64,000 nt of DNA from Marinomonas spartinae (GTDB lineage: Bacteria > Pseudomonadota > Gammaproteobacteria > Pseudomonadales > Marinomonadaceae), in contig NZ_JAEMUI010000011.1 in assembly GCF_016461715.1 (NCBI RefSeq), positions 90,491-154,490 of the forward strand, in the 5' to 3' direction. Below, one piece after another: positions 27,475-38,481 of the stretch (the stretch's first letter is position 1; every line of letters begins with the position of its first letter). The translations under genes and the position numbers were made by a program. Below the pieces are notes generated by a model that saw only the letters and a program-made list of their open reading frames with translations, made no database searches and had not been told where the DNA came from.

Positions 27475-28410
27475 ATGAAGACAACAACAAACCATGCCGC
27501 GATCATCGAGGCACAAGGTTTACACAAACAATATGGCGACTTCAAAGCCTTAAACGATGTGAGCTTTCGCGTCTTGCCTGGGCGAATTGTCGGTTTAATT
27601 GGTCCCAATGGGGCTGGCAAGACCAGCCTGTTAAAAGGCATTTTAGGGTTGAGCACACTAGACGGTGGGCTAAGTGTCTTGGGTCTTAAACCAATGAAAG
27701 AGCGCACAAAATTATTGGAGCAGGTGAGCTTTATCGCTGACACCGCCATTTTACCTTCATGGCTTAAAGTACACCAAGCAATCGATTATGTAGCAGGAGT
27801 GCATCCAAGGTTCAACCGAGAAAAAGCTCAAGCGTTTCTGGCAAAAACCACAATCAACCCCAAAAGTCGCATTAAAGCCTTATCCAAAGGCATGGTCACC
27901 CAACTGCACTTGGCTCTCGTTATGGCGATCGATAGCAAACTATTGGTATTGGACGAACCCACATTAGGGCTCGATATTATGTACCGAAAACAATTCTACT
28001 CCAGTCTATTGGAAGATTATTTTGACGAACAAAAGACCATTTTAATCACCACCCACCAAGTAGAAGAAGTCGAAAACCTGTTAACGGATGTGTTGTTTAT
28101 TGACCGTGGACATTTGGTACTCGACAGCTCAATGGACGACATTAGCCAGCGATTCTGCCAACTCTCCGTTTCGACAGAGGGCCGACATCAGGTCTTGGAG
28201 GCAGGGTTTCAACCTATTTACGAAGAAACTCGCCTTGGTGGGGCCAGTTTATTATTCGAAGGCGTTGACCCTGAAACACTCGCCGCTTTTGGTAAACTCC
28301 ACACGCCGTCTATTGCCGACCTGTTCGTGGCAAAAGTCAGTTCAGCCAACGAGAGACGCCATGACGAAAGCACGGTATCTAACATGCAATGGAAGGAGGC
28401 AGGACAGTGA
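27475..28410 (+). CDS. ABC transporter ATP-binding protein (YtrB-like)
   Basis: A 311-residue ATPase. Walker A is GPNGAGKTS, Walker B is LLVLDEPTLGLD, and the switch His is in ITTHQVEEVENL. The signature is LSKGMVTQLHL instead of LSGGQ, as is common in YtrB/CcmA-type exporters. I prefer the ATG at 27475, seven bases after AGG; 27469 is in frame. The C-terminal 90 residues are a variable extension. Overlaps the permease start by GTGA. Works with the permease to export or sense an unknown, possibly envelope-active, compound. Confidence 0.92.
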   Translation: MKTTTNHAAIIEAQGLHKQYGDFKALNDVSFRVLPGRIVGLIGPNGAGKTSLLKGILGLSTLDGGLSVLGLKPMKERTKLLEQVSFIADTAILPSWLKVHQAIDYVAGVHPRFNREKAQAFLAKTTINPKSRIKALSKGMVTQLHLALVMAIDSKLLVLDEPTLGLDIMYRKQFYSSLLEDYFDEQKTILITTHQVEEVENLLTDVLFIDRGHLVLDSSMDDISQRFCQLSVSTEGRHQVLEAGFQPIYEETRLGGASLLFEGVDPETLAAFGKLHTPSIADLFVAKVSSANERRHDESTVSNMQWKEAGQ

Positions 28411-29381
28411 ACCGCTATCTAATACAAATTAAACGCGAATTGTGGGAACACAAAGGCGCACTGATCACAACACCTTTAGTGGTCTTGACTATTTGTGTCG
28501 TACTAACCATTCTTGCGGGACTGGCTGGACGCGATGTTGTCCAAGGTGGCCAGTTTATCTCGCAACACGACGGCATGATGTCGTTCTACTCATTTTCTTC
28601 CGATGGTCAGCAACAATCCTTTATCTACCACAAAGGTATAAACGGTCTTTCAAACATTACCGACATGACAACGCAAAATCCTGCGACCATGTTAGAACAA
28701 AACCCGGCGATGTCGCTTTTGCCAGCCCTACCTTATATTGCATTTGATCATCTGGCTTGGCTGATTGGCCTAATTTACCTACTGTCTTGCCTATTTACCG
28801 ATCGCAAAGACAAAAGTATTTTGTTTTGGAAATCCATGCCCGTCAGCGAATGGCAGAATGTTCTCACGAAAGCCTTTATAGCGGCGTTCATTATTCCTGC
28901 CACTGCCTGGCTAGCTGCATCGGCTTACAACCTGTTTTATCTGCTCTTCATGACAATCTGGTCATTCTTTAGCAGCGTACATCATCCCGACTTACTCTTT
29001 CAGCCTCAAGCGGTACTTGCTACGGCCTGGTCATTTTTAGGCAGCTATCTTGCCACTTCTATATGGATGTTGCCTTTTATCGGTTGGGTTTTATTGGTCT
29101 CCGCGAGCGCCAAGAAAACGCCCTTTCTGTACCTTGTCCTACCCTTATTGGCATTAGTACTTATTGAGTATACCGTCTTGGGAAGTCACCATATTTCTCA
29201 AATTATCGGCTCCTACATCAATGTGAGTGACCCGAGGACAGAGCAGAACATGCTCAATGTGTCAGGCTGGTACCATATTCAGAATGTGCTATCCAGTGTG
29301 CAATGCTGGCTTGGTTTGGCTGCTAGCGCTGGACTACTTTACGCAACCGTATGGCTACGGGAAAATCGCTTTGAAAATTAG
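28407..29381 (+). CDS. ABC-2 type permease of the GntR/YtrA operon
   Basis: A 324-residue membrane protein starting at GTG 28407 with GGAAGGAGG seven bases upstream. It has an N-terminal helix (ITTPLVVLTICVVLTILAGL), a roughly 90-residue extracytoplasmic loop, and five further hydrophobic segments, with FTDRKDKSILFWKSMPVSEWQNV as the cytoplasmic coupling region typical of this group. Pairs with the preceding ATPase. A bidirectional hairpin terminator follows. Confidence 0.9.
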   Translation: MNRYLIQIKRELWEHKGALITTPLVVLTICVVLTILAGLAGRDVVQGGQFISQHDGMMSFYSFSSDGQQQSFIYHKGINGLSNITDMTTQNPATMLEQNPAMSLLPALPYIAFDHLAWLIGLIYLLSCLFTDRKDKSILFWKSMPVSEWQNVLTKAFIAAFIIPATAWLAASAYNLFYLLFMTIWSFFSSVHHPDLLFQPQAVLATAWSFLGSYLATSIWMLPFIGWVLLVSASAKKTPFLYLVLPLLALVLIEYTVLGSHHISQIIGSYINVSDPRTEQNMLNVSGWYHIQNVLSSVQCWLGLAASAGLLYATVWLRENRFEN

Positions 29382-29430
29382 GGCAACACACCAATACGAA
29401 GCAAGCTAACCACCAAAGCCTTAATTACTC

Positions 29431-29476
29431 AAAACATCCTAGCCATCCTATAAACATAGGACGACTAGGATGTTTT
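29431..29476 (+). terminator. Rho-independent terminator after the ABC operon
   Basis: AAAACATCCTAG pairs perfectly with CTAGGATGTTTT; an inner TCCTAT/ATAGGA pairing extends the hairpin, and TTTTTTT runs on the + strand. It lies 50 bp after the permease stop. Confidence 0.88.
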
Positions 29477-29573
29477 TTTATGGCTTCCCCCCTTATTAAT
29501 TCCAACATTACAGGTGAAAAAATATTCAACCTTTACTAAGCTTGTTTTTAGGATCACAGGGAGTAATAACAAG

Positions 29574-31565
29574 GTGTTTACATTTTCTAAACTAAAGCTA
29601 TCCAGCGCCATTACCTTTATTGGTATCATCCCTTCTTTGTTTGCCGTTCTCGTTGTCGCCATTTTAGTAATAGACCTGAACAAACAAGTCGATGAAGGGC
29701 GAACTGCCGAAGACATGGTAAAACTTTCTACTTTATTAGATAACGTTGCCCATAATTTCGCAGTGGAACGGGGCTTAAGCGCCGGTTTTTTAGGCAGCCA
29801 AGGCAAAAAAGGCAAAGACGCTTTAATGGCTCAGCGCCTAAAAGCGGATCAAGCTGAAGCCGCCTTGAGAGATGTTCAGCCAGACGCCTTCCAAGAGCTA
29901 AGCACCGCTCAGCTGAATAGCTATCGGGATCATGTACTCAACGTTCTAACGGATAAAAACACCATTCGTCAAAAAGTCGATAGCCTAGCGCCCGACAATA
30001 ACGCCTTTAATTTTTATTCTAAAGTCAATCAAAGCGCATTAGATGCGATTCAGTATGCCATTTTAAACATTAATAATAGAGACATCGCCAAGACGCTAGA
30101 GGCACGCTTAAACCTGTTATGGATGAAAGAACGAGTAGGCCAATATCGCGGGGCGTTAAATGGTGTATTTGCCGCTAAAACCACCACCCCCAAACGCCAA
30201 TCACAAATTGCCGCTTTCATTGACAATGAAACACTCCAATTAGAGCACTTCAAAGCCATGGCATCCGAGAAACAATTAGCCATGCTAAAGACGGCCACCG
30301 AGAACGAGGCATGGAAAAAAGTGGATCAAGTCACCAGTGACTTTCTTAAACAAAAAAACCTCACTGTCGTTAATGGCCCTGCTAATTGGTTTGACTTGGC
30401 CACTACGAAAATTGGCTTAATAAAAGCCGTCGCCGATAAAATCAGTACTCAAATCTATGCACTGAGTCACGACCTCACCACGCAGAGTGTTTATTATCGA
30501 AATGCGCTGATTATTGTTTTTACCATACTGATTCTGCCGATTCTTTGGCTGTCTTATGTTCTCACGCGCTCCCTAACCAGACGCGTCAAGCAAATTAGCC
30601 AAGTCCTATCCAACATTTCGACTCAGCGTAACTTACTTGGTCGCATTGAAAACAAATCCGCTGATGAACTGGGTGAAATTATCCAATATTTAAATGCGCA
30701 TTTAGACCATTTAAAAGGATCATTTGACGCCATGATGGGCATGGCAATCGAATCCAAAAACAGCATGGATGAGCTAAGCCAATTCTCTCGCAACGCCCTG
30801 CAAGAGACAAAAGATCAATTTCACCAAACCGACCTAATGGCATCAGCCGTCAACCAAATGTCACAAACCAGTGGCACGATCTCTCAAGATATGCAATCCG
30901 CCGCAGACGATACAGAAAACATTCGAAAACAAAGCCTGCAAGGATCGCAACGAATGCAAACCATTCTGGATTCCATTTCAAATCTATCCTCTGAGATAGA
31001 GGGCGGCTACAAAGCAGTGCAATCGGTCACGACTCATACTGAACAAATTAGCAGCATTTTACAAACCATCGAAGCCATCGCCGAGCAAACCAACTTATTA
31101 GCATTAAACGCCGCCATCGAAGCAGCCAGAGCAGGAGAACAGGGTCGAGGTTTTGCCGTTGTCGCAGACGAGGTCAGGACTCTAGCCCAGCGGACTCAAG
31201 GCTCAACAGAAGAGATTCGCACCATGATACAGGCCCTTGTTGACTCGGGAAAAGACGCCTTACAATCCATGGAACAATGTACCAATATGGCAACTGGCAC
31301 TTCAACTGTGATTGAGGATAATGTCCATATGATGCAAGAGCTGTTTACCTCCATTGAAAACATCACACAAACCATCGAGCGAGTCGCTACGGCATCAGAA
31401 GAGCAATCTCAAGTATCAGAGGAAATCAATAAAAATATTCAGAACATTAATGAACGTTCGCAAAACATTCTTAATATAGTCACCAATACAGATCAAGAAG
31501 CAAATCTGGCGAAACAACGTTTTGACAATGTGCTTAACGAAATCAGCTCTTACACCATTAAATAA
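29574..31565 (+). CDS. Methyl-accepting chemotaxis protein with NIT sensor domain
   Basis: A 663-residue chemoreceptor. TM1 ([19 protein letters not shown]) is followed by a long helical periplasmic domain of the nitrate/nitrite-sensing NIT type ([39 protein letters not shown]), TM2 near 330, HAMP, and a signalling domain whose hairpin tip has [16 protein letters not shown] and [13 protein letters not shown]. No C-terminal CheR-tethering pentapeptide. I chose GTG 29574, ten bases after AGGGAG; the frame opens at GTG 29514 without a ribosome site. Nitrate or nitrite as ligand is a family-level inference. Confidence 0.93.
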   Translation: MFTFSKLKLSSAITFIGIIPSLFAVLVVAILVIDLNKQVDEGRTAEDMVKLSTLLDNVAHNFAVERGLSAGFLGSQGKKGKDALMAQRLKADQAEAALRDVQPDAFQELSTAQLNSYRDHVLNVLTDKNTIRQKVDSLAPDNNAFNFYSKVNQSALDAIQYAILNINNRDIAKTLEARLNLLWMKERVGQYRGALNGVFAAKTTTPKRQSQIAAFIDNETLQLEHFKAMASEKQLAMLKTATENEAWKKVDQVTSDFLKQKNLTVVNGPANWFDLATTKIGLIKAVADKISTQIYALSHDLTTQSVYYRNALIIVFTILILPILWLSYVLTRSLTRRVKQISQVLSNISTQRNLLGRIENKSADELGEIIQYLNAHLDHLKGSFDAMMGMAIESKNSMDELSQFSRNALQETKDQFHQTDLMASAVNQMSQTSGTISQDMQSAADDTENIRKQSLQGSQRMQTILDSISNLSSEIEGGYKAVQSVTTHTEQISSILQTIEAIAEQTNLLALNAAIEAARAGEQGRGFAVVADEVRTLAQRTQGSTEEIRTMIQALVDSGKDALQSMEQCTNMATGTSTVIEDNVHMMQELFTSIENITQTIERVATASEEQSQVSEEINKNIQNINERSQNILNIVTNTDQEANLAKQRFDNVLNEISSYTIK

Positions 31566-31576
31566 AACCTGTTGAC

Positions 31577-31609
31577 ATGACAGCCTTCCATTACTTGGTA
31601 GGCTGTCAT
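31577..31609 (+). terminator. Hairpin after the NIT chemoreceptor
   Basis: ATGACAGCCT pairs with AGGCTGTCAT, with an inner CCA/TGG pairing, 11 bp after the stop. There is no clear T run. Confidence 0.55.
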
Positions 31610-31808
31610 AAATACCTCAGTCATTAGTACACATCACTTGATGCTAAGTGTTACCCCAGTCTTTCTGCAAGATACAAGCAAACAGCTAAAATAACCCAGG
31701 GTGTTTATTCTCTATGTCACAATAGAAGCTTAAAATTTATTAAGCAAAGCCACCCTTTAGTAGTAAGGTTAATAGGTAGTAGGCTAAATATACGAACCGG
31801 AGTAAGGT

Positions 31809-32342
31809 ATGAGAAAACGTATAGCGATTGATATGGACGAAACGGTCTGTGACAGTTTGTTACGTCATATAGAATGGTATAACAAACAGTTTGGCGCTCA
31901 GCTTACCAAAGAAGAAACCGCAGGCAAACGTATTTACCATGTGATTCCAGAAGAGCACGTGGCGGCCGTAAAATCCTACCCTCATCACCCTGATTTTTTT
32001 CGTGACCTAGTAGTCTTTGATGATGCCATTGACTCCATCAAAACGCTCTCCGAGCAATATGATATCTTCTTTGTCACTGCTGCAATGGAATACCCAACGT
32101 CTTTTCAAGCTAAGTATGAATGGCTAAAACAACATTTTCCCTTTATTCATGAACTTAATTATGTCTTTTGTGGAGACAAAAGCATTATTAATGCAGACTA
32201 CCTCATCGATGATACCCCAAAACACTTAGCAACTTTTGATGGAGAAGGTCTGTTATTTCATGCCTTTCATAATATGCATGCAACAGGATTCCAACGCGTT
32301 TATAGCTGGAAAGAAATTCTAGAAACGCTGCGTTTAGATTAA
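31809..32342 (+). CDS. 5'(3')-deoxyribonucleotidase-like HAD protein (NT5C family)
   Basis: A 177-residue HAD-superfamily phosphatase. The catalytic loop is IDMDETVCD with two Asp; FVTAAMEYP is motif II; YVFCGDKSIINADYLIDDTP covers motifs III and IV. Family members dephosphorylate deoxynucleoside monophosphates. The HAD nucleophile pattern DMDET is intact, so it should be active. Monocistronic; a hairpin terminator follows. Confidence 0.88.
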   Translation: MRKRIAIDMDETVCDSLLRHIEWYNKQFGAQLTKEETAGKRIYHVIPEEHVAAVKSYPHHPDFFRDLVVFDDAIDSIKTLSEQYDIFFVTAAMEYPTSFQAKYEWLKQHFPFIHELNYVFCGDKSIINADYLIDDTPKHLATFDGEGLLFHAFHNMHATGFQRVYSWKEILETLRLD

Positions 32343-32369
32343 TACTCCCTTGCTCCAGGCAAGGGAGTA
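32343..32369. terminator. Hairpin terminator between convergent genes
   Basis: TACTCCCTTGC and GCAAGGGAGTA form a perfect 11-bp stem with a TCCAG loop, immediately after the nucleotidase stop and before the 3' end of the acyltransferase. Confidence 0.7.
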
Positions 32370-32383
32370 GGATTAAACAGCAT

Positions 32384-33499
32384 TTATGCGCCGATCAGCA
32401 AACGGCTCTTGGAACCAAAGAGTCGTTTCAAGTGACGAATCAACCACACAGTGCCATAAAACTGAAAGGCAAACAACACGACTGACGACACCAAACTATA
32501 CCAAAGGGTTGTATTTGGCTGAATATAACCAAAATGCAAAAGGAAATATTTTGTGTTTCCCCACATCATTCCCAGCAGCGGATGCAAAAAGAAAATCGCA
32601 AAGCTGATCCCTGCAATCATGGTTAAATGCTTTCCTAAGCGTTCACTGACCCAATGCCGGCAAAACCCCACCAGTAAAATACATAGCCCTACTTTTTGAA
32701 TAAACTGCAAGTCTATTCCACGCCATTCAAAGGCCTTTTTATGGTAATCCCCAACGTGGAAAAAAACGCTGGACTGAAGCCATATGGTCAACAAGACTGT
32801 TACTAAGGCAGCAATAAGAAAATAACGATAGTTCTGCTTCATCCAGTCCAAGTGCTGAGAATACAACATACCCATTAAATAAAAAGGCGTGAAATACACC
32901 ACCGACTGTAAGACATTCACATTCGCTTCTGGCCGTTGAATCACCAAAGCCACCACTGAGAAGGTCATTAGAATCGATAATTGGGAAAACACCGACAGTT
33001 TCAAATAACGAAAATGCAGTCCAGAACACAAAAAGGTGGCCATAATGAAAGGAATGTACCAGTGAGGAAACAGGACATAGCCGCGCTCCAACACCTTACC
33101 GCAAAGCGCTAACGCCTTACCAAAAGAAACGCCATCAATCCACATGAAACCAAAAAAATTGACCACTATGGCAAATGCCGATACGGCCAAAAATGGCACC
33201 AATACATTGCGACATTTTTTACCCATAAAATTCTGGAAGTTGAAGCTCTGAGAAAAAACATGATGGAAGAAAAAGCCCGAAATGAACACAAAGACCCCAG
33301 TTCCACCACGCAGTATATTTTCCAACCAAACGGGAAAACCATGATTACTATTGGTAATAGAATGGCCTAGCACAATCAAAATGATGGCTATCCCACGTAG
33401 ATAATCAAACTCCGTTACTCTCGCGACTTTACTGACTTTAGAAGGGCTGGTGTTTTCAATGCCTGCCCCCATGGGCATTGAATGCTCAAATGTTTTCAC
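32384..33499 (-). CDS. Membrane acyltransferase, acyltransferase 3 family
   Basis: A 371-residue inner-membrane O-acyltransferase with about ten hydrophobic segments. The family motifs are FDYLRGIAIILIVLGHS near the N-terminus (with the essential His) and FISGFFFHH. Such proteins add acetyl or succinyl groups to surface sugars or lipids. No sugar-polymer genes adjoin it; the acceptor is unknown. Monocistronic. GGAGG lies upstream of the ATG. Confidence 0.88.
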   Translation of the reverse strand: MKTFEHSMPMGAGIENTSPSKVSKVARVTEFDYLRGIAIILIVLGHSITNSNHGFPVWLENILRGGTGVFVFISGFFFHHVFSQSFNFQNFMGKKCRNVLVPFLAVSAFAIVVNFFGFMWIDGVSFGKALALCGKVLERGYVLFPHWYIPFIMATFLCSGLHFRYLKLSVFSQLSILMTFSVVALVIQRPEANVNVLQSVVYFTPFYLMGMLYSQHLDWMKQNYRYFLIAALVTVLLTIWLQSSVFFHVGDYHKKAFEWRGIDLQFIQKVGLCILLVGFCRHWVSERLGKHLTMIAGISFAIFFLHPLLGMMWGNTKYFLLHFGYIQPNTTLWYSLVSSVVLFAFQFYGTVWLIRHLKRLFGSKSRLLIGA

Positions 33500-33734
33500 A
33501 AGAAACCTCCATACATAAGAGATTCCCGTATTAAGTCTTTAGTCTCACCTAGAATCAACAACTATTTTTCAATAAATGAATATTTTACTGTCACCATGCA
33601 ATGCCTACGTGATGTTTGCAAATTATTAAGATTTTTAATAAAAAACATCGGGATGTATGACGAAACCTGCTAAAATATCCCTATCTCATTCCCCCTGTAT
33701 CCATATCTCGCTTACCTAACACTAGGACTTTATT

Positions 33735-34196
33735 TTGACAAACAATGATATTTTACGCCGCCTCCGTTATACCTTCTCTCTGAAAGACGCTTATGTGAAA
33801 GAAATATTTTCCGCAGCAGACAGCAGCGTCACGCGCGATCAAATTGTTGCTTGGATGACAAAAGAAGGTGAAGAAGGTTACACGTCTATGGCGGATCAGG
33901 AGCTGGCTACCTTTTTAAATGGCTTTATCAACGTAAAGCGCGGTAAACGCGAAGGAGAGCAACCCATTCCAGAGAAGCGTTTAAACAATAATGCCATTTT
34001 TATGAAGCTACGCATTGCCCTTAACTTAAAAGCAGAAGACATTTTAGACATCATGCAATTAGCCGAATTCAACATGAGCAAGCACGAGCTAAGCGCTTTT
34101 TTTCGCAAGCCAGATAACAAACACTACCGTGAATGCAAGGATCAAATCCTGCGTAACTTTATCCTAGGACTGCAACGAAAGTTTCGTCCAGAGTAG
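33735..34196 (+). CDS. yehS: YehS-like DUF1456 protein
   Basis: A 153-residue protein built of two repeats of the DUF1456 unit: NNDILRRLRYTFSLKDAYVKEIF and NNAIFMKLRIALNLKAEDILDIM, each followed by a helix with a conserved Phe-x-x (ELATFLNGFI, ELSAFFRKPDN). This is the E. coli YehS type, function unknown. It starts with TTG at 33735 after CTAGGAC; no ATG is available. Confidence 0.9.
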   Translation: MTNNDILRRLRYTFSLKDAYVKEIFSAADSSVTRDQIVAWMTKEGEEGYTSMADQELATFLNGFINVKRGKREGEQPIPEKRLNNNAIFMKLRIALNLKAEDILDIMQLAEFNMSKHELSAFFRKPDNKHYRECKDQILRNFILGLQRKFRPE

Positions 34197-34373
34197 TCAT
34201 TTTTCATGACATATACAAAATGATAATTTTAAATACTTGCTTAGATAAACCAAAAGGACTGTTATAAACACAGCCTTTAAAAAGCAGAATTATAAATACG
34301 TTTTTATCATAAGTTGTAGAATATATAGGATGCCAGCATAGGTGTATAAAATGACTTTTTATGGAAAACAAAA

Positions 34374-34394
34374 AAACGCCCTTTCGGGCGTTTG
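34374..34394 (-). terminator. Terminator of the dpp operon
   Basis: On the minus strand ACGCCC-GAAA-GGGCGT is followed by TTTTTTTG. It lies 35 bp after the dppF stop. Confidence 0.88.
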
Positions 34395-34427
34395 TCATAT
34401 ATATCCTGCTAACCTATTGTTATCGTG

Positions 34428-35462
34428 TTATGCCACTTCTTCAGCCAGATTAATGCGGTCTTCTTCTACAGCATGGCAAGCAATTAAATGGCCTTGTTCT
34501 GATTCGTCGTAGCTATCCAGTTTCAACACGGGTGTTTCACTTTTACAACGTTCATTCGCAAAGCGGCAACGCCCATGGAATGCACAACCAGAAGGTGGAT
34601 TCAATGGTGACGGTAACTCCCCTTCTAGCTTAATACGTAAGCGACGCTTTTCAGGCGATAGCTGCGGCGTACTAGACAGTAGAGCTAAGGTATAAGGATG
34701 TTTCGGGTTGTCGAACAATTGTTCACACGTGCCTTGCTCAACTACTTTTCCTAAATACATCACCATCACATCGTCTGCAATATGCTCTACAACCGATAGA
34801 TCGTGGGAAATGAACACATAGCTCAACCCAAACTCTTCTTGCAAGTCCATCATTAAGTTGAGTACTTGTGCTTGCACCGATACGTCCAGCGCAGAGACCG
34901 GCTCATCAGCCACAATGACATGGGGATCCAGCATCAAACCGCGAGCAATGGCAATACGCTGACGCTGACCACCAGAGAACATATGGGGATAGCGATCATA
35001 ATGCTCCGCTTTGAGTCCCACTTTTTCCATCATGGAAATGGCTTTGGCTTTACGATCTGCTTTGGGTAAGTCTGTATTAATCACCAAAGGTTCTTCGAGA
35101 ATTGAACCGATTTTCTTACGCGGATTCAGCGAACCATAGGGGTTCTGAAAAATAATCTGAATTTTCTGACGCAACTTAGTCTGCGCGCTCTTGCTTAACG
35201 TCAGCAAGTTCTGCCCTAGGTAGCCCAATTGACCATCAGTCGGTGTTTCGATCATGGTCAGCATACGACCTAGGGTCGATTTACCGCAGCCAGATTCCCC
35301 TACTACGGCCAGCGTTTTACCTTTTTCCAGATTAAAGCTCACCCCATCCACCGCTTTCACCACGGCTTCAGGCTTAAACATGCCTTGCTTTACATGATAA
35401 TGCTGTTTCAGACCCTCTGCTTTTAGAATTAGCGCACTGTCAGCAACGTTTGTTTTACTCAT
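34428..35462 (-). CDS. dppF: Dipeptide ABC transporter ATP-binding protein DppF
   Basis: A 344-residue ATPase of the dipeptide importer. Walker A is GESGCGKST, the signature [17 protein letters not shown], Walker [13 protein letters not shown]; the C-terminal oligopeptide/dipeptide extension has the [16 protein letters not shown]e-S-like Cys cluster. I chose the ATG at 35462, which overlaps the dppD stop as ATGA; a longer start adds 13 unlikely residues. Last gene of dppABCDF. Confidence 0.95.
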   Translation of the reverse strand: MSKTNVADSALILKAEGLKQHYHVKQGMFKPEAVVKAVDGVSFNLEKGKTLAVVGESGCGKSTLGRMLTMIETPTDGQLGYLGQNLLTLSKSAQTKLRQKIQIIFQNPYGSLNPRKKIGSILEEPLVINTDLPKADRKAKAISMMEKVGLKAEHYDRYPHMFSGGQRQRIAIARGLMLDPHVIVADEPVSALDVSVQAQVLNLMMDLQEEFGLSYVFISHDLSVVEHIADDVMVMYLGKVVEQGTCEQLFDNPKHPYTLALLSSTPQLSPEKRRLRIKLEGELPSPLNPPSGCAFHGRCRFANERCKSETPVLKLDSYDESEQGHLIACHAVEEDRINLAEEVA

Positions 35463-36427
35463 GCGGCAGGTCTCCCTTGTGTATCGAGTGGCGTGTGACA
35501 TTTCACTTGTCGATTCAGTGAACCTTGGTTCTCAGGTTCCTCTTTGCGACAGTGATCCGTTGCATAAGGGCAACGAGGGCTTAGCAAACATCCTTGTGGA
35601 CGATCATATTGACCTGGTACCACACCAGGCAAGGCATCTAGTCGGGCTTTTCCTGAAGCGGACTCAGGTAAAGATGCTAACAACGCTTGCGTATATGGGT
35701 GCCTAGGCGTGCTGAATACCTCGGCAGCAGGACCAGACTCAACGATTTGGCCTGCATACATAACGATAACACGATGAGCAACCTCCGCCACCAACGCCAA
35801 GTCATGGGTAATCAATACCAATCCCATTTTCTTTTTGCGCTGCAACTCTATTAGCAAATCAATAATCTGGGCCTGAATGGTCACGTCTAGGGCTGTGGTG
35901 GGTTCATCTGCCACCAGCAAACGAGGATTACAAGCAATCGCCATAGCGATCATCACCCGTTGACTCATTCCCCCAGACAGTTGATGAGGATAATTGTCCA
36001 AACGCGATTCTGGAGCGGGAATCCCCACTTGAGTTAGCAATTCAACGGCCCGTTTTTTTAGCTCTTTTTTACTGCCACCTTGGTGTGTTTTGAGCGCTTC
36101 GATGATCTGGTAACCCACGGTAAAACATGGATTCAAACTGGTCATTGGATCTTGGAAGATCATCGCAATGTCCGAGCCAGTCAGCTTACGACGTTGCTTC
36201 TCTGGCATGGCTTGTAGATCTTTACCATCGAACGACAACTGATCGGCGGTAACTTTGCCAGGGAAATCGATCAACCCCATAATCGCCAATGAACTCACAC
36301 TCTTACCTGAGCCAGATTCCCCAACAATGCCTAGGACTTCCCCTTCCTCGACTTTATAACTGATGTTATCCACGGCACGGAATTTGCCGAAGGTCACACT
36401 TAAATTGTCCAGCTGTAACAGTGACAT
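35459..36427 (-). CDS. dppD: Dipeptide ABC transporter ATP-binding protein DppD
   Basis: A 322-residue ATPase partner of DppF. Walker [10 protein letters not shown], signature [16 protein letters not shown], Walker [13 protein letters not shown], and a C-terminal Cys-rich loop ([15 protein letters not shown]) shared by dipeptide/oligopeptide ATPases. The ATG at 36427 has GGAGG six bases upstream; a GTG one codon earlier is not used. Overlaps dppF by four bases. Confidence 0.95.
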   Translation of the reverse strand: MSLLQLDNLSVTFGKFRAVDNISYKVEEGEVLGIVGESGSGKSVSSLAIMGLIDFPGKVTADQLSFDGKDLQAMPEKQRRKLTGSDIAMIFQDPMTSLNPCFTVGYQIIEALKTHQGGSKKELKKRAVELLTQVGIPAPESRLDNYPHQLSGGMSQRVMIAMAIACNPRLLVADEPTTALDVTIQAQIIDLLIELQRKKKMGLVLITHDLALVAEVAHRVIVMYAGQIVESGPAAEVFSTPRHPYTQALLASLPESASGKARLDALPGVVPGQYDRPQGCLLSPRCPYATDHCRKEEPENQGSLNRQVKCHTPLDTQGRPAA

Positions 36428-36436
36428 CACAACCTC

Positions 36437-37372
36437 CTACTGTTTCAACTTGGGATCAAGGGCATCGCGTAAGCCATCGCCCATAAGGTTAAAGGCCAAT
36501 ACGGTGATCAGTATCATCAAGCCTGGGAAGGTGACGACCCACCATGCACGTTGTACAAATTGCAACGCATTCGCCAACATAGATCCCCATTCTGGTGTGG
36601 GTGGCTGTGCACCAAGCCCCAAAAAGCCCAATGCCGCCAAATCCAAAATCGCGCTGGAAAAGCCCATCGTGGCTTGCACAATCAAAGGAGCCAAGCAGTT
36701 TGGTAGAATACAGATAAACATCAGACGCAACGGGCTCGCCCCAATCACACGTGATGAGGTGACATAATCGCGAGACATTTCACTCAAGGTGGCCGCCCGG
36801 GTCAAACGGACGTAGTTAGGCAAAGAGACAATCGAGATGGCCAAAGCCGCATTAAAAATACTGGGGCCAAGGATGGCGACCACCGCAATGGCGAGCAATA
36901 AACTAGGCATGGCCAGCATGATATCGACCAAACGCATGATGACTATGTCAATCACACCTTTAAAATACCCTGCTACTAAGCCGAGTAAAATACCTAACAC
37001 TAACGATAAAGTAACCGCCAACGCACCAACGGCCAATGACAAACGAGCGCCATAAATCAAACGAGATAAAATATCTCGCCCTACATCGTCTGTCCCTAAA
37101 ATATAAGACCAATTACCACCATCCAACCAAGCCGGAGGCAATAAAAACGCATCACGGACCTGATCCGACGGCGAATGGGGAGCGACCACATTGGCAAACA
37201 CCGCTAAAAAACAAATCAGGATAATAAAGGCTAAGCCAGCTACCGCCCCTTTATTACTACTAAAATAGTGCCAAAACTCACGCAAAGGGGTTCTTGGCGC
37301 TGGTGCCATATTCTCGACCATTGGCGTCTCTGAGTTGGATTGCGCAGATTGCGCTTCTGATTGAATCGTCAT
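36437..37372 (-). CDS. dppC: Dipeptide ABC transporter permease DppC
   Basis: A 311-residue inner-membrane permease with six hydrophobic segments and the binding-protein-dependent transport motif VRLTRAATLSEMSRDYVTSSRVIGASPLRL, which docks to the ATPases. A hydrophilic N-terminal tail (about 25 residues rich in Ser/Glu) precedes the family sequence. Between dppB (12 bp) and dppD (9 bp). Confidence 0.95.
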   Translation of the reverse strand: MTIQSEAQSAQSNSETPMVENMAPAPRTPLREFWHYFSSNKGAVAGLAFIILICFLAVFANVVAPHSPSDQVRDAFLLPPAWLDGGNWSYILGTDDVGRDILSRLIYGARLSLAVGALAVTLSLVLGILLGLVAGYFKGVIDIVIMRLVDIMLAMPSLLLAIAVVAILGPSIFNAALAISIVSLPNYVRLTRAATLSEMSRDYVTSSRVIGASPLRLMFICILPNCLAPLIVQATMGFSSAILDLAALGFLGLGAQPPTPEWGSMLANALQFVQRAWWVVTFPGLMILITVLAFNLMGDGLRDALDPKLKQ

Positions 37373-37384
37373 AAAAGCGCCTCC

Positions 37385-38395
37385 TTATCGGCTATGTCGA
37401 ATACGTGGATTAACAATGCCATAAGCGACATCAACCAACAGGTTTACAATGATGATAATGGTAGCAACAATCAGAATACCACCTTGCACTACTGGATAAT
37501 CACGCCGGCTGATGGCTTCGATCAACCATTTACCGATACCTGGCCAAGCAAAGACAGTTTCCGTCAAAATCGCACCGGACAGCAAAGTACCCACCTGTAA
37601 ACCAATCACTGTAATCACCGGAATCAACGCATTACGTAACGCATGAATAATGATCACTCGCCAAGGGGCAATCCCTTTGGCACGGGCCGTTCGAATATAG
37701 TCTTCACTTAATACTTCCAGCATGGACGAACGTGTCATACGGGCAATAACCGCCATCGGAATGGTACCCAAAACAATGCTTGGCAAAATAAGATGAGAAA
37801 CAGCCGAAATAAACGCCCCTTTTTCACCCGACAGCCAAGAATCAATCAACATAAAGCCTGTGACATTATCAATCCAGTACACCACATCAATCCGACCGGA
37901 GACGGGGGTCCATCCTAATGTCACAGAGAAAACCAGCATTAATAATAACGCCCACCAAAAAATCGGCATGGAATACCCTGTCAACGACATCGTCATCACA
38001 GTGTGATCAAAAATGGTTCCACGCTTAACAGCCGCAAAAATACCAGCAGGTAATCCAACGAAGATAGCGAAAATAGCGGCACAAACAGATAACTCAACAG
38101 TGGCAGGAAATAGGGTTAAAAACTCATGCATGACCGAATCATGAGTCACCAGTGAATACCCTAAATGGCCGTGTAAAATACCGACAACATAGTCGAAATA
38201 TTGCACGTAAAGCGGCTTATCAAGACCCAGCTGAGCAGCCAACTCAGCATGACGTGCAGCGGATACGCCGTGCTCACCCGCCATGACTTCAATCGGATCC
38301 CCAGGAATCATATGAATCAAAGCAAAGGTTAACAAGGTAATACCAAGAAACGTCGGAATGACAAGGCTTAATCGGCGAAAAATAAACTGGAACAT
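37385..38395 (-). CDS. dppB: Dipeptide ABC transporter permease DppB
   Basis: A 336-residue permease with MFQFIFRRLSLVIPTFLGITLL at the N-terminus and the EAA-type loop VLSEDYIRTARAKGIAPWRVII. Six hydrophobic segments. Forms the channel with DppC. Separated from dppA by 106 bp containing a strong hairpin. Confidence 0.95.
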   Translation of the reverse strand: MFQFIFRRLSLVIPTFLGITLLTFALIHMIPGDPIEVMAGEHGVSAARHAELAAQLGLDKPLYVQYFDYVVGILHGHLGYSLVTHDSVMHEFLTLFPATVELSVCAAIFAIFVGLPAGIFAAVKRGTIFDHTVMTMSLTGYSMPIFWWALLLMLVFSVTLGWTPVSGRIDVVYWIDNVTGFMLIDSWLSGEKGAFISAVSHLILPSIVLGTIPMAVIARMTRSSMLEVLSEDYIRTARAKGIAPWRVIIIHALRNALIPVITVIGLQVGTLLSGAILTETVFAWPGIGKWLIEAISRRDYPVVQGGILIVATIIIIVNLLVDVAYGIVNPRIRHSR

Positions 38396-38447
38396 AAAGA
38401 AATGGCTCTCTGGCTATTTGACTAGATCGAGCAATGCTCGGTCAGTG

Positions 38448-38481
38448 GGATGTTTGCTTGCGTCCCGGCAAGCAAACATCC
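38448..38481 (-). promoter_or_regulatory. Perfect 14-bp hairpin between dppA and dppB
   Basis: GGATGTTTGCTTGC (38448-38461) pairs perfectly with GCAAGCAAACATCC (38468-38481) around a six-base loop. No T run follows on the minus strand, so it more likely protects the dppA message 3' end and partly reduces readthrough, as seen in other binding-protein-first transport operons (inference). Confidence 0.65.
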